A stretch of DNA of 64,000 bases, from the NCBI RefSeq assembly GCF_036417845.1, contig NC_089979.1, positions 46,694,775 through 46,758,774 on the forward strand, given 5' to 3'. The translations under genes were made by a program, and so were the position numbers. The notes below the pieces were generated by a model. It did not search any database. It was not told the DNA's origin and was given only the letters and a program-made list of their open reading frames with translations. Origin of the DNA: Apteryx mantelli. Its lineage: Eukaryota; Chordata; Aves; Apterygiformes; Apterygidae. This document shows, one piece after another, positions 19,901 through 32,432 of this stretch (position 1 is its first letter; every line of letters starts with the position of its first letter).

Positions 19901-22900
19901 CTCATATCCTAGCTATAGTAGCTGTGATTACAAAACACTGAGCAATGAGGGTCCTTGCAAATTCAGGATTCATTTAATGTATGTGAGAAAATCATATAAT
20001 GTGGTGTTGGAATATATAATATCTTGGATGATAAGGAAGAAGTATGAATTGTTATGCTCTCAAGTGCTTTGTTCTGTAAGTCACTGTAAAACTAAAGAGA
20101 ATTAATAAAGGTGATATGTTGCAGTACAATAGTTAGGAAAAGCTGTTTATGAATAGGTGAAGTCACAGAGCGTTTACATTCTTTTGTGATTTCTTAGTTT
20201 GGGTGTGGTTTAATTAAATCTTATACAGGAACCTGCAGGATTTTGAAAACAACTGCTCTGCATGTAATTGAGGAAATCCATTTTCTCTTTGAGCAGTCAA
20301 TAATAATAGCACCAATACAGAGTCCCATTTCTGAAAAACATTGGCTAGAAATATTTCCGCATGGTAGCTATTTACTCAAACTCAAGTCTTTCTGAATGAG
20401 CCAGTTAACTTTCTTCAGTCCATGGGACTTTAGAGTCCTCCCTGGCACAGCCATTAAATATAGCTGGACCCTCTGACCTTCAATCAAAGAATCCAGGATC
20501 AAATTTTGATGCAATTAAAGCTGAAGAGGGAAGTGGATGGTGTTAGTACACCACCAGGAATAAATATACATAAGTAGGGAGCTAATAAGTAGCTAAAAGA
20601 CTGTATTGAATTTAGTCAGATAGGTATATTTTGGAATTGCCAATATGAATCAGAATTCTCCCATTTGTTATTTGCATAATGTCATCTGGGATTCATTAAT
20701 CTTCTTCAGAATATATATGATCTTTGGAGCATCCCAAAAAACTTGGGAAAATCCTCAACTTGAAGATGGTGGTTAATCTGCTGTGATTGTGGATTGTTGT
20801 CCTGGAACATTTTACTGCAAGTGTTAGATTTGTGAAACTGTGTATTTCACAGGCTAAGCAAATGCTTGCCCTTGTGCAGCCAATGATGAGTAATTTGGAC
20901 CATGTTGACACATCTTAGTGTGTGCTGTTACTCACAATAAATCTGTGCCTGTTTCTTGCAGGGCACCTGGATTTGTCTGAAAAGTTGGGTACCACAATGC
21001 ATGTATTATTGCACATGACAATGGTTTGAATAGGACACCGGCAGTAATCTCTGCTGTTAGTTGTTTGAGTTTGAGTGGCTGCAGTGCTGTAGATGCTTGC
21101 TGGCACTGAACCTGATTTAGAAATGAAATGTGAGACAGGGGAAAGGACACAGGGATATTAATTGACATTGAAAATACAATGAGTTAACGCAAATGCCTTA
21201 CTCTTGTCTGGCACTGTGTAGTTTGGAAAGGACAGTGGTCCAGAAATGCTTGTGGCAAGATTGTATTCCACACCCGGAGAGTAAGTGAAGCCTTTTTCTC
21301 CTTCTGTTTGTCACATGCATTTATGCTGGTAATGATTTACTGTGGGCAAAGTATGCTGCTTATTACTGTTTTATATTTGCTAAGTTATCTCATAACGTAC
21401 AAAGATAATATGGAGTAGCTATATTTGACTGCGGCTTTGTCCACAAAGTCCTATATATTTTCAAGTTTGAAGGTTTAAAGGTTAATTCTGACAACCACTT
21501 AGAGGCACAGATACAACTGAAAGCCCAAGAAATGTTAATATTTCCTCTGATCTAACCCACATGTTTGGTTAGGTGATTAGGGCTTTCCATTGCACTTTAC
21601 GATTTTTGTTCCTCAGACACAGTTTAGAAAGCAGCATTGGTGGAGATGTGGTTGTCATGACAGATCTTCTTACTCTGTCTTCCTTAGTTCTTACTTATGT
21701 TTTGCAACCTCTTTTCTCTTTCTTTACCCTGTTTCCTCCTTTCTGATCCCTCTTTGACATTTTCCTTTTTCCTCCCTGTCATCTCCTGCTTTGCCTGTGT
21801 GCACAGGATGGAATTCAAGATCTCCTGTAGCGGAGGAAGAAGCTGCTCTTCCCTGTGATTCTAAAAGGAGTTAATCTAAAAGAGGCTTCCCAGCATGTTC
21901 ATACAACAGCATGTTGGTGATAAGCAGGCTGCTGATCTGGTGTAGTCAAAGTTTGCCTCTCTACTAGTAAGGTAGGAGGGTGAGAATTCTAACTTCTCCA
22001 GGTCGTTGTTACTGAACTTCTTGTGCTTGCATTTCACTATGAAAATACACAGTATACTTTGCCTGTTTGCGTTCCAGCTGCCTTACAAGCACTGAAGAGA
22101 AAAAAGAGGTATGAGAAACAGTTGAGTCAAATTGATGGAACACTCTCAACCATTGAGTTCCAGAGAGAAGCACTGGAAAATTCCCATACCAACACAGAAG
22201 TGCTCAAGAATATGGGTTATGCTGCACAAGCTATGAAAAAAGTGCATGCAAATATGTAAGTGCTTTCTACTAGCTTTCAAGATGAGCTTACTAAACATCT
22301 ATAAACCATTTCATCACTTGGTCTGTTGTACCTTGTTAGCCAGTTTTCACTTCATTTTGGTTCAGGCATTTAATGTCAGGAATGCTGTTGGTCCTGTAAT
22401 GTTATATTTGGCAGAAAAATATCTCTTCTTAATGGCAAATCCAGTAGGAAGTCCAGCTAACTAAGGAAATCCATGTGGCACTAGCTGTATTAAATCTACC
22501 TTGGCAGTAGAGATCTGGAAAGATCAAGGGTAGAAGTAGAAGAGACTTGTAGAAATGAACTGAACTCTTTTCCTCAAAGTGCATAAGCTGGGTTATATGA
22601 TTCAGAGTGCTAGTTAGACCTGAATAATAAAAGAGGGTAAGATTTTTATATATGTAGTATTTTTATATGTTCTATATTGTTCGGTGGGGTGTTTTTCTGC
22701 CTGAATAAAGAGAGTTAAATCAGAAAAGGTTGTTCTGGGAGAATAAACAGGAACTGAAACAATGGTGAAGTTAACAATAAGGGGAAGCTTTTAAATGGGG
22801 AATAGTCTTGTTTAGTTCCCACCACTTCTGGCTGAGAGCTTAAGATCAAAAAAGGTGCATCTGTAAAGGTACTGACCTCAGGAAGGAGATGGGGTCTGCC

Positions 22901-25900
22901 CAGGGAATGCGACTGTAGGCTGACAAACACATAAGAAGCACAGAGAGGGAGGAAAGCACAGACTGCTGCAGTCTGACTTTTGCTACAGTTCCAAAGTGGA
23001 AGGAATTGGACTGGCTAACTGTGACACGCAGAAGCTTGCCAGGAAAAATTAAGGTGTAGGTGAAGGAAATTATCCCCCCTGAGTTCTGCTCTTTCTTTTT
23101 ATGCCCATGGATGTATGTACAGTCTGTTTTGAAAAAGGTGTTTCTAAGTCTCTTCTGTAGGATTTAAATGATGTATCTTTCAAAACTGTTTCCATGTTAT
23201 TTTGCCAGGGACTTAAACAAAATTGATGATTTGATGCAAGATATCACTGAACAGCAAGACGTTGCCCAGGAAATTTCAGATGCTATCTCAAACCGAGCTG
23301 GGTTTGGTGATGAGTTTGATGAGGTTAGTACTTCAGTAAACCCTGTGAGTTTTGTCTATAAAATGACCCAGTGGTTATTTTGTTTTGCAATGGTTTGCTC
23401 TAAAAATTTTTTATTCAAAAGATGTGATTGTAAAATTGCTTAGTTCTAGCTTATCCTATCAAGGACATTTTATGTCTTTTTTTTTTAAGGAAGTTTTGAC
23501 TGCACACCCATACTTGTTATTCTCTTCTGTGCTGTGGAAGAAGGAGATCACTAAAGCATGCAGTTTTTTACTGCTCCAAATAGACGCTGAAACATGTAAT
23601 TTGTTGTGCTCCAAATAGACATATGTTTGGCTAGGTGCTATTCCTATTACTGCACCATCGTATTAAAGATTATTGCTCACAATTCTGAATATTTGGGCCA
23701 GATTTTAAAGGGGATTTTTTGGTGCCTGGAGATGCAGGTCCTCTCAGTATTTTCCAGAATTTCAACAGAAGTTGATTAATTGAGTAGTTGTTGTTCCTGT
23801 TGGAAGCAATATGAATTCAATCCCTGAGCTCTTTTCTTTCGAAAACTTCACGAGGTATCTAGTACCTTCTGAAAATTTTCTGCAGGAGCTTTCCAGGGTC
23901 CCTGGACTTCTTTTTGTATATCTAATCAGGCCATTAGTTGTTTCTGATCCAATCAACAAGTATGGTTGAGTACTCAAGGGTCCAATATATTCAGTTTTTT
24001 TGCAATTTGTGGAATGCAGAACTGGTGATCAGGATAACCAAGCACTAGGAATCATTTGAAGACTAACCTAAAGAATCAAATAATGCCCCCCCCCAACTAA
24101 TTCATTCCAATGTACCCAAATTAAGGGCAGATACGATACAGCATATGCATTTTTCTTTGCTTGATTTTTGTCTGTTTATTCAATAGATATCCTTTTGATA
24201 CCTTGTTGAAAAGCAGTAGTGGTTCTTTTTATTTTTTCCCATTGTCTGCTTTCCTGTCTTTCCACTTGCAGTGTAAATGAACTTTTCTAGAAGCACTAAT
24301 GAATACTGGCATAAGGAATTGGATTCAGGCTGTATAAACTGGGCCTTGGGTAACTGAAAAACACCTCCATCCCAAACAGCTATGCAGTGTCTCTTAGCAT
24401 AAGTGCTAACTTGTAGGAGTCTAGACTCAATAAGCATGTTGTAGATTGACCTGAAAGTTCCTCACAGATGCTAATCTTAGTTGATGGGCGTGTTCAGAAA
24501 GGCCTGTTTTAGCAAAATAAGCCACTGTCTCTTACATGAGGCATCATTGTACCAGCACCTTGTTTTGCATAAGGGCCAAATAGAGCACTTGTCCAGTAAC
24601 TGGGAAACCTGGTTCAAAGGCCACTTCAGCTCAGGAGGACTAGAATCAATGACTTAATCACTGTGTTATGAGGTGATTTGTGTTGGAGGATGATATTTAA
24701 TTTTATTTTTTGAAGGGCATTTTGACCACACGCTTGTATTCTTCACCTGTGTACCACGGGTGCAAGGAGATTGTTGAAGCATGTAATTTATACTTCTCTA
24801 AATAGATATAAAAGCATAAGGATTCTTTGTCTCTGGGATGACACAATGTATGTAATGAAGAATGCAAAAAACCTCTACTCTACCTGAGTAGGATGCTCAT
24901 TTGAGAGAGGCAGTCCTTGCTTAGAGGCCTGTTTCTGATAATCAAATGTGAGATACATACACATTCCAGTGGGCAAAGTCTGGAACCCAGGTTCTGCTCC
25001 CCTCCGCGTGACTCTTCCCTCTGCTCCACTCCTTTTGGCCTGGCTTCAACAGGAGAAAGAGGATTCATTACATCTATTACAATACACCACAGCTTAGTTG
25101 TAGAGCAGCTGTTGAGTTGTGGGAAACACAAGTTCAAGCTGCTTAACTTAAAACCTGAGTGTCCTACTTCCAGGGCGTATATCCTAGCCATTACACTATT
25201 ATGCTAAAGGTAGGAATCACCACTTCCTCCACCTCTTTAAGAAAGAGCCAGCCCTTCATGGCTGACATCACCTCCTGATTGCTTACTTGCTCAACAGAGG
25301 GAGTTAAGGTATAATTTGGTGTGGGAGGGGGTTAGGTGACCCTCTAGAGGTCTTCAGAAGCACCTGTTTCCATTGACTTTATAAGGACTTGGACACTAAC
25401 TTTTTAAGAAGATTGTATTCACACCACTTATTTAGATTCTTAAAATACAGAAACATTTGCACCTCAACTAAGTGCCTAAGTTGGACATGGGGTCCACCCT
25501 GCACATTTCTTTGAGAGATTTGCTATCAATCGAACATCATCAGATGTAGACCTGATGCCAAAGCTTTTAGATGCTGTTCTAGGATTTGCACTGCGCACAA
25601 GGTCGGACTGGCTAACTAGCCTTTTTTGGCCTTAAAATAAATAAAAATAGGAAATCAATTCTTGGAAGACGTATGATGGCTATGTCATTATCATTTTAAT
25701 TTCCATGTTGGTGAAAAATGGGTGGGCAAAGCCCATTTCAAAACCTGGCAGATCCCCCTTTGCTCCAGCCTCTTTTGCCCATTGTTTCTTTTTAAATCAT
25801 TTTATCTAAGTGGCAAAGGTCCGTTTCGCTACAAATATGTAATTGTTGGCTTGCTTTCTTTAGGATGCTCCTGCCAAGGAATAAGTCTTTGGCTTTTTTA

Positions 25901-28818
25901 AGTGTAAAGCTTTTTTTAGTATTATGAAAGTGGGTTAGAACATCTGTCCAAATGAGCTTCTCTAGCTAAAATCCCAAGAGTGTTATGTGCATCAAGAGTG
26001 AATAACCAGACCCAGGAGGACAGCTCTGATTCCAGTGCTGCTTTGAAATCATATATAATTCTGAGCTTAGTCTGTTAGGGCTGTAGCATAATGCATTTAA
26101 TGCCACCCTTCCTTATAACCAGCATAGCCTGGCTGCTTTCTAAAATGGGAAGAATCACATTGTTTCAACTTTCAAATAAGATTTATTATCATACCGCACA
26201 CTCACTAAAAGTTATGCTGGCAATATGCTGTTTTCTGATACTTGTTTTCGGCTATAAACTGTTAAGTCAGTAGTGCTTTGCTTCGTGGTGGTTAAAAAAG
26301 CACTTGACTGAGATCACTGGCAGGACAATGAATTTGTAAATAATGTTTTCCTTGAATTTAGGATGAGTTGATGGCAGAATTAGAAGAACTGGAGCAAGAA
26401 GAAATGAATAAGAGAATGACAGATGTCAGACTGCCAAGCGTTCCATCCACATCACTGCCTTCTCGCCCTGGTAAACCACTTGCTTGCCATTTTAAGTTTC
26501 CAATGATTAAGCCATGCTGTGAGTAGGAGGAGAGGAGGAGAGAATTCCAGATATGCATTTAACTCTGTTATAACTTTTAAAGTATTATAGGTTCATTACA
26601 GTATTTTTGTATCCGTTTATCAGTGGAAGTAGAATTCTGGCTTGCCATATGGAAGCATTTAGAACTAAATTCTTTATAGATTTGGGGAGATGAACTCGGG
26701 GAACTTGATCTTTCACATATGCTGATACATCTACTGAAATGTGTAGTGAGATCAGTGAGGAATGGGAAGACTTTTTTCTTCTTTTTTGGCAATTAAATCC
26801 TTAGCCTTTTTAATTAGTCTGACCCAGATTAAAAATGTTTGTGTCAAAGAGACTTCCTTTGTAGGGTAGGGTTTGATATTTGCCAGTGATATTTTAATTA
26901 GAAATGAAGAAGGCGACAGGAAATACAAATTTGAAGAAATATTGTCGTTCTTTCACTTGCTTTCTACAAAACAGACTTATTTCTGGCATTAAACAGAAGT
27001 CAGAAGTTAGCTGTACCTCTGATATTTTTCTGTAGTCCAGCCCTGTTTGTTTTGAATTAAGCCAGAGACAGGCAACTGTTAACTATACCTTTCACTGTGT
27101 CCTTGTTGTCTTTCATCAACGGAGTCACTGTGTACTGATGCTAGTAAAAGAATATAAATATTTGGTGGCAAGGACAGGACATGCATCGTGTAAATTGTTT
27201 ATGGTACATTCTGCTGCCAAACAGGTTACCTGGACCAGCTCAGCTCAAACACTCTTATGTGTGTTTTGGCAGACAACACTTAAATCTCTGAGAAGAGGTT
27301 TAAAATGTTCAAACTGGGATCGTGGCCTCATCTACTCATGTAAATTGCACAAGAGCTAGTAAAAAATGGATTTAGGAAAAAGTGCAAATTCCAGTCTTGG
27401 TACTTAAGGCTTTTTCATATATCCTCTTCCAGATCCAGCTATGCCAACTGACAGGATTATTAAATTCAGGCCACCCCCATGTGCTGCTTACTATCTTAGA
27501 TTTGCTACTTCATCTGTTTGTATGACTGCTTCAGGCAAAATTAGCTGGGTACATTTATACAGTTTAAGTATTAAGCAAGGGCTTAATACCTAAATATTAA
27601 GTTTAGCAAGGGCTAAACCCTTTCTGTTTCTGAAACTGGATGCTTCCTATTACACAGAAATAGCAAAATAATAACAACAACAGTTAATGGTTCCATAATG
27701 CTTTTAACTGGTGATGCATATTACCTCCTGACTTTATAGATGGGGATACTGAGGCAAAGGAAGACACAGCAACCTTCCCAAGCCACTCAGTAACCAGTGG
27801 TAGAGCAAAGACTGTAACTCAGGTCTCCAGTGTTCTTCTCCCAACTTTAGTCCCTGATGGTGGTACTCACACCCCTGGTGGTATGCAGCCCCTCTCAAGA
27901 TGGTTTACCGTGGCTGCCAGCTGTATGGCTGCCACAGGCAGGAGCTGGCTGGCTGCTGGCATCTGTTAACAGATACACAAGGCTGATGGACCTAGTAAAG
28001 TATTACACTGATGTTTGGAGGAATGCAAATCCTGACACAGAAGGCCCAGAGTTGGAAAGGGTCTAAGGCTGGGTCCTTGGCTGTTGGGCCCACAGTCTGC
28101 AGATCAGCAAATGACAGTTATTTGGGGGAGGTTTTAGTTCAGGGAGTGTGAAGATGTATGATAGTAGATTTGGAAAAAAAAAAAAAGAGAGAGAGAGAGA
28201 GAGAGAACGTGTGTGGGACTTGGTACAGAGCTGGGAATTGCTATTGCTGTGACCACTGCAGTTAACTGAGTAGCCACAGATGTCATCTGAGCAAAGTATG
28301 CTTAGGAATTTCTTTCTCCTCGTTAATAAACAATACCTCTCCTTAAATTCGGGTGTGTCCGTTGGGAGACTGGACCTGCACATGCAGAACCCTTCAGCAA
28401 GGCAGCAGGGTGCACACCGGCCATGGGTAGTGGGGTAGGTCACTCATGACTGCCCAAGTGGAGGTCAGAGAACAGGAGCTGGTAGCGTTCTGGTGCACAT
28501 TCTCTCTCACTTTTAGGGCTAAATATATTTTCTGTGGGAGTCTTTCAGTAGAAGATGTATGCAAGCTAATGGTGGGGCAGAATAGTTAACATCTCATCAG
28601 CTTCATCACTATGTTACCTATATTTAGCTTGCTACTCAGTAAATCGATATGAGATGTTCAAACTGAAAAACACTACACGAGTCATAATGCTAACAAATAA
28701 AATGGCTTTCTTTGTTGCATTAGTCAGTAATTATTGTTAATCTCTCTCTGCAGCATCGACCAGGAAGAGAGCAGAAGATGAAGATGAAATGAAGCGGCTA
28801 GCTGCCTGGGCTTCATAA
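13777..28818 (+). CDS. CHMP4C: CHMP4C, ESCRT-III subunit charged multivesicular body protein 4C (5 coding exons, 220 aa)
   Basis: Coding exons: 13777-13972, 22078-22255, 23209-23323, 26362-26470, 28754-28818. They sum to 663 nt and all junctions are in phase. The protein opens MSRISRFFKGGG, the basic and hydrophobic N-terminal motif of CHMP4C. The long helices of the Snf7 core follow (TEEMLGKKQQYLETRI, ALQALKRKKRYEKQ, IDGTLSTIEFQREALENSHT), then the acidic linker DEDELMAELEELEQEE. The C-terminal helix MKRLAAWAS is the Alix Bro1-binding site in this family. CHMP4 proteins polymerise into membrane-remodelling filaments in multivesicular body formation, nuclear envelope sealing and cytokinesis. 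It is called 4C rather than 4B from the N-terminus, the VHANMDLNKIDDLMQ block, the AAWA end and its place between ZFAND1 and SNX16. It is shorter than the 233-aa human protein because a segment before RAEDEDE is missing. The ATG context is gccgacATGa. Confidence 0.96.
14643..14657. repeat. Poly-T tract (T15)
   Basis: Fifteen consecutive T in CHMP4C intron 1. The rest of 13973-22077 is intron with no other gene that I can support. Confidence 0.9.
17301..17317. repeat. Poly-A tract (A17, interrupted extension)
   Basis: Seventeen A followed by G and more A-rich sequence, in CHMP4C intron 1. No retroposon body is recognisable upstream. Confidence 0.9.
17514..17535. promoter_or_regulatory. 22-bp perfect palindrome: inverted GGAATG/CATTCC around an E-box
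   Basis: In CHMP4C intron 1. Each arm carries the core of a TEAD (M-CAT) motif and the centre is CACGTG, the bHLH E-box bound by USF, MYC or TFE-type factors. Symmetry is exact for all 11 pairs. Function is inference from motifs only. Confidence 0.5.
17695..17757 (+). repeat. Intron 1 imperfect direct repeat, copy A
   Basis: The segment with tttacagccattgttctttt and atttaaagta recurs at about 18309-18368 with a few changes. I cannot assign it to a known repeat family. Confidence 0.6.
18309..18368 (+). repeat. Intron 1 imperfect direct repeat, copy B
   Basis: Second copy of the roughly 60-base unit at 17695-17757, about 0.6 kb downstream and in the same orientation. Confidence 0.6.
22078..22255 (+). 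CDS. CHMP4C: CHMP4C exon 2
   Basis: 178 nt from acceptor gcgttccag to donor GTAAGT. Codes AALQALKRKKRYEKQLSQID and LSTIEFQREALENSHTNTEV, the second and third core helices. It follows an 8.1-kb intron. Confidence 0.96.
23209..23323 (+). CDS. CHMP4C: CHMP4C exon 3
   Basis: 115 nt from acceptor ttgccag to donor GTTAGT. Codes DLNKIDDLMQDITEQQDVAQ and ends GFGDEFDE. Confidence 0.96.
23484..23625 (+). repeat. Intron 3 dispersed repeat, copy A, with internal tandem duplication
   Basis: A T-rich lead, then aaggaagttttgactgcac and a stretch ending in gctccaaatagac. That last motif occurs twice within about 40 bases (near 23573 and 23608). The whole resembles 24702-24812. Confidence 0.5.
24702..24812 (+). 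repeat. Intron 3 dispersed repeat, copy B
   Basis: Parallel order of motifs to 23484-23625: a T-rich lead, gaagggcattttgaccacac, then aaggagattgttgaagcatg and tctctaaatagat. Family unknown. Confidence 0.5.
25085..25245 (+). mobile_element. Probable ancient tRNA-derived SINE remnant
   Basis: A degenerate tRNA-like head (agcttagttgtagagc, then acaagttcaag resembling a B box) is followed by cctgagtgtcctacttccag and tagccattacactattatgc. This layout is like old amniote tRNA SINEs. Strongly decayed; the family name is not certain. Confidence 0.45.
26362..26470 (+). CDS. CHMP4C: CHMP4C exon 4
   Basis: 109 nt from acceptor gaatttag to donor GTAAAC. Codes DELMAELEELEQEEMNKRM and ends LPSVPSTSLPSRP. 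Reading on into the intron gives a stop after about 21 codons. Confidence 0.95.
27690..27850 (-). mobile_element. MIR-type (CORE) SINE remnant, antisense
   Basis: Plus-strand reading tttatagatggggatactga then ggcaaaggaagacacagc, and ccagtggtagagcaaagact with aactcaggtctcc. This is the reverse complement of the MIR core (compare 'atgaggaaactgaggcacag' and 'gtggcagagc...aacccaggtct'). It lies in CHMP4C intron 4. Confidence 0.7.
28172..28206. repeat. A-tract followed by (GA)n microsatellite
   Basis: About a dozen A, then a run of about ten GA units, in CHMP4C intron 4. Confidence 0.9.
28754..28818 (+). CDS. CHMP4C: CHMP4C exon 5 (last, with stop)
   Basis: Acceptor ctctctgcag. Codes ASTRKRAEDEDEMKRLAAWA followed by S, with a TAA at 28816-28818. 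Carries the C-terminal Alix-binding helix. No in-frame alternative acceptor upstream would add residues. Confidence 0.95.
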
Positions 28819-31480
28819 GAGTGTGGTTTTCTTATAACAGTGAACATTACAACGCGGATGTAAAGTGCTGTAGTACTATTTTATAGCATTACCAATTCAG
28901 TGTGGTTGCATTTCATACAGACTGGATTTTCTTTTTTCCTTTTTTTTTTTTTAAGGCCAGCCTTCTAAAAATAATTGTGTGACTTCAATATTGCTGAATT
29001 AGTTTAAAAACAAACAAAAAACCCCCTCAATAGCTGCCAAAACTCCCCAGCTCTCCAAGCCCCAAAGTTTTTCCAACCTTGGCCAGAAGTTTGTTTTCTT
29101 GCTAGAATGATGGCACTATGAGGGTATTTTTATTAGTATCAACTTTTCTTAGGTAATGTCTTACTACTTCTTGCTATTTTGTGAGACCTGTATATCCCAC
29201 TTATGCGCACACAGCTGGATTTATGAGTATTCAGTTCCTGTTTGTATTCGATTCCTGAATGGAAATGGTATCAGAGTGTTATATTTGAAACGTCTTTTTA
29301 ACTCTCATTAAAAGCTGATAGAATATTCTGAATGCTTGTAAAGCTAATGTACATTATTGCCCAGCTGACTACTTTTTGACTTAAGGAGTAAATTCCACTC
29401 TGAGTGCTAAACTACTGCATATATAGAGAAATCACTCTTCAAATGGAAAACAAAAATTATATAGACTACTTTGTACAAACAAATTTTATTTAATAAGACT
29501 TAAGGTCTGTGCTGTAAGCTTGCTGTCAATCACAGTGAAATAGTAAAACACTGTGGACTTCCTGGGAAGTTGGAAAGCAGAGTCACAGTGGTCTTGGTTT
29601 CTTGTTTTCAAATTAATCTAAATTCACTGATGATTGAACCACATAGGAAATAATGGGAGACTTGGTGTCTGTAGATCTCTAGAAGCAGAAGACTGATTAC
29701 TTCTTATGGTGGACTTTAGCTTGTGATTTGCTGGGTCTAGCAGGTGGCTTCAGCCAAATGCCTATTGTATTTTAGGTTAAGCGTAAACATTAGTGTGTGT
29801 ATTTCTGGACACAGCATGCTCAGACCTTTCAAGTTGAGTTCTGTGGATGAAGCCAAAAATTTACACTGTGGAAATGACTTTCCCTTTTTCAGGATTCTTT
29901 CATTCTCTGCCATGGAATTGCTTTTGGTTTGCATCCATATGAATGGAGAATTGAGCCTTGCCAATTTATTTCAGATAAATTTCCTGTTGGAAAAGATTAA
30001 GTGTATAATTCCATCCTAAAGTTTGGAGGCACCAGGAAGATTATCCCTTTCTGTTGAGAAAAGAGAAAAACTGGAACTATTCCATTTTTCTTTTAAAACA
30101 AAAAATTTAAAACACTACCTTAAATTTAAAAATATATTATGAACTATCTGTAGGAAACCAAATGCTAACAAAATGTCATTTAGTTTTAGTGCTTGCTGAA
30201 ATTCAGGATAAGATGCCAGCCAGAAGCCTCCTTGACAGTCATAATTAGTAAAATAGCAAATATTCTGAGTTATTTAGAATCCATTTGCTAAGCCATTTGG
30301 CTGGGATCCCATTTTCAAGGTTAAGGCAGTCTATGGAAGTCTCTGAATTAGGTACAGAAAACATTAGTGTACACTGATTGCATAACAGTGCAAGACTCAC
30401 TGGCCATGTGCTTGTGAACACATCTGTTATCTGTGAATGCGAGTGATGTCATGCCAACATAGTCACATACTTAGCTTGGAAAGGCTGGCTTCTAGCATTT
30501 GTTCTTTGTCAAATTAGTGGTTTTCCAATACTTAGCACTTGCGTAACACTTTTACCTATTTAAAGTGTTCTACAGACTAACCAAAATACATATCTCAGCT
30601 TCCAGTTTGAAAGTAAAATGATTTTCAGTCTGCTTTGGAAAATGTGGACCTACAGCTTTTGTGCAAGCACCTTCTATGTGAACACACCCCACAGGGAGGA
30701 AGAAATTATAGGGACAGCCTTCTCCTTTGCAAGCTAATGTGTGACTGCCAACCTCCGTCAATGGTTTGGCCAAGTGCTGATCCTGGGAAGCTTCAGGTAT
30801 CTTCAGCTCGTGTTGATTTCAGAGCAGGCACTTTAAAAACAAAACTTGTGAAGGAGGAAGAACAGTAACCATGGTCATTCAGCTGAGCTCCTCTGAAGGC
30901 TTGAGTACAGTGGCTGGTGTTTCAGGAGGACAGAGTCAGAGACTAGGACACACTTGATTTGTGAGGCTATGCTGAGAAGTACTATAGTCATGTATACCAA
31001 TCAAAATACAGCACGGACTCCCATAGCTGGAGCGCTTGTTGTCATATCTGTTTGTGAGATCGGTGTTTTTCCTTCAAAAGCAATGGAGTTGTAGGGATTT
31101 GCTTCAGCTGAGGAAGCAGCTCTTTTCTATGCAAAGTCAGATGAAACTGTGACAACTGCCTCTTTCTTTTTTGAACATATGTCTCTCTTCTGTGCCAAGA
31201 TGCTATTTGTTCAGCATGTAAGCAGACGAGCTTGAATAGTGTCAATGTGTTATTGTAAATGTACTCTCTATTAACTCAGACATATTTTACAAGAGGACTC
31301 TGGAAGCAGATGGTGTACTATAGCTGACTTCTTTTCCTGATTCTTACTTATTTTGGGAATCTTTTCTTCCATGAATAGGCTCGGACATTTTAATCTGGGT
31401 ATCATCAAAAAGGGGAAAACATCTTAATAAAAAGTAAAAAAAAAATTAATATATGTGCTGTAAATAAATATTTTGGTGTC
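28819..31480 (+). other. CHMP4C: CHMP4C 3' UTR (probable extent)
   Basis: No stop-free region of interest follows the CHMP4C stop. ATTAAA at 29307-29312 is a possible proximal polyadenylation signal. AATAAA at 31426-31431 and 31463-31468, the latter followed by GT- and T-rich sequence, mark a likely distal end. Open frames here (29744-30019, 30635-30868) are chance. Confidence 0.45.
31463..31468 (+). terminator. CHMP4C: Candidate distal polyadenylation signal of CHMP4C
   Basis: AATAAA with a downstream GT/T-rich region (tattttggtgtc... then tgtgtgattgattg). A sister AATAAA lies at 31426-31431. Confidence 0.4.
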
Positions 31481-32432
31481 ATACTCATGCTGTGTGATTG
31501 ATTGTATTTATTTTTCTATCAGCAAAACATTAAGTACTCTCTCTGCACTGTCATTAGGATACAGTGCTCTTAGAGAGTCTGAGGATTTGGAGAAATGTTT
31601 TTTTTATGTATTAGTCTTTGAACAGAGGTGATTTAGTTAAAAAAAACAACAAAGTATATCCTAGGGTGTCTGGGCTGCATTCCTTCAGCCTTAATAATTG
31701 TATTTGAAGGGATTCTGTATTTCAATGTGTCCAAAACACCTACTTCTTCTTTTTACTAGAAGATTTCCTCAGTATTTCAGAAATGTATGTATTTCACTTT
31801 TCAGGCCTTTAGTTGAAAGGTGGAATGGTCAAATCTTTATGGTCAAACCTCTGCCTCTTTTTAAAGCCTCAAGGCGTCTTTGCCAAACATCAGAGGACCT
31901 GCTTCAGTATAAACACAGGTGTAAATACAGCTGTTGAGGGTGGGAAAGAAGGGGATGTATGTGGAATATTTGTAATGAGAATATCTTACAGCTTTTACAT
32001 GATGCGGAGCCTGAATTATAATAATATAGGACTGTAGAAACATAAGTCATTTTGTGAGACATTTTTGAGTCCTCCTTAACTGCAGGACTAGCTTGAATGT
32101 CTTCAGAAATGCCAAATATCACAAGTTTCATTTTTTATGTAGCTGTCATATTTTCCTACCTCTGTCCCAATTGCAGAGATGGTTGCAAAACCCACCATTG
32201 TAGTGTCAAATCAGTGTTGCAGGGAAAACCTGCTCTGTTCATGTAGTTTGATCCTGATCTGATTTGAAGTGATTTATTGGTTTGTTATTGACACATAATT
32301 ACTGGGCAATCAGTACACTTGGGATCAGTATCAGTAATGCAACAGATGATAGAACACAATATTAGACACTTATAAAATATTAATGTATACCTACAAATTT
32401 CTACAGGGCCTTCTTTAACTAATACAGAAAAA

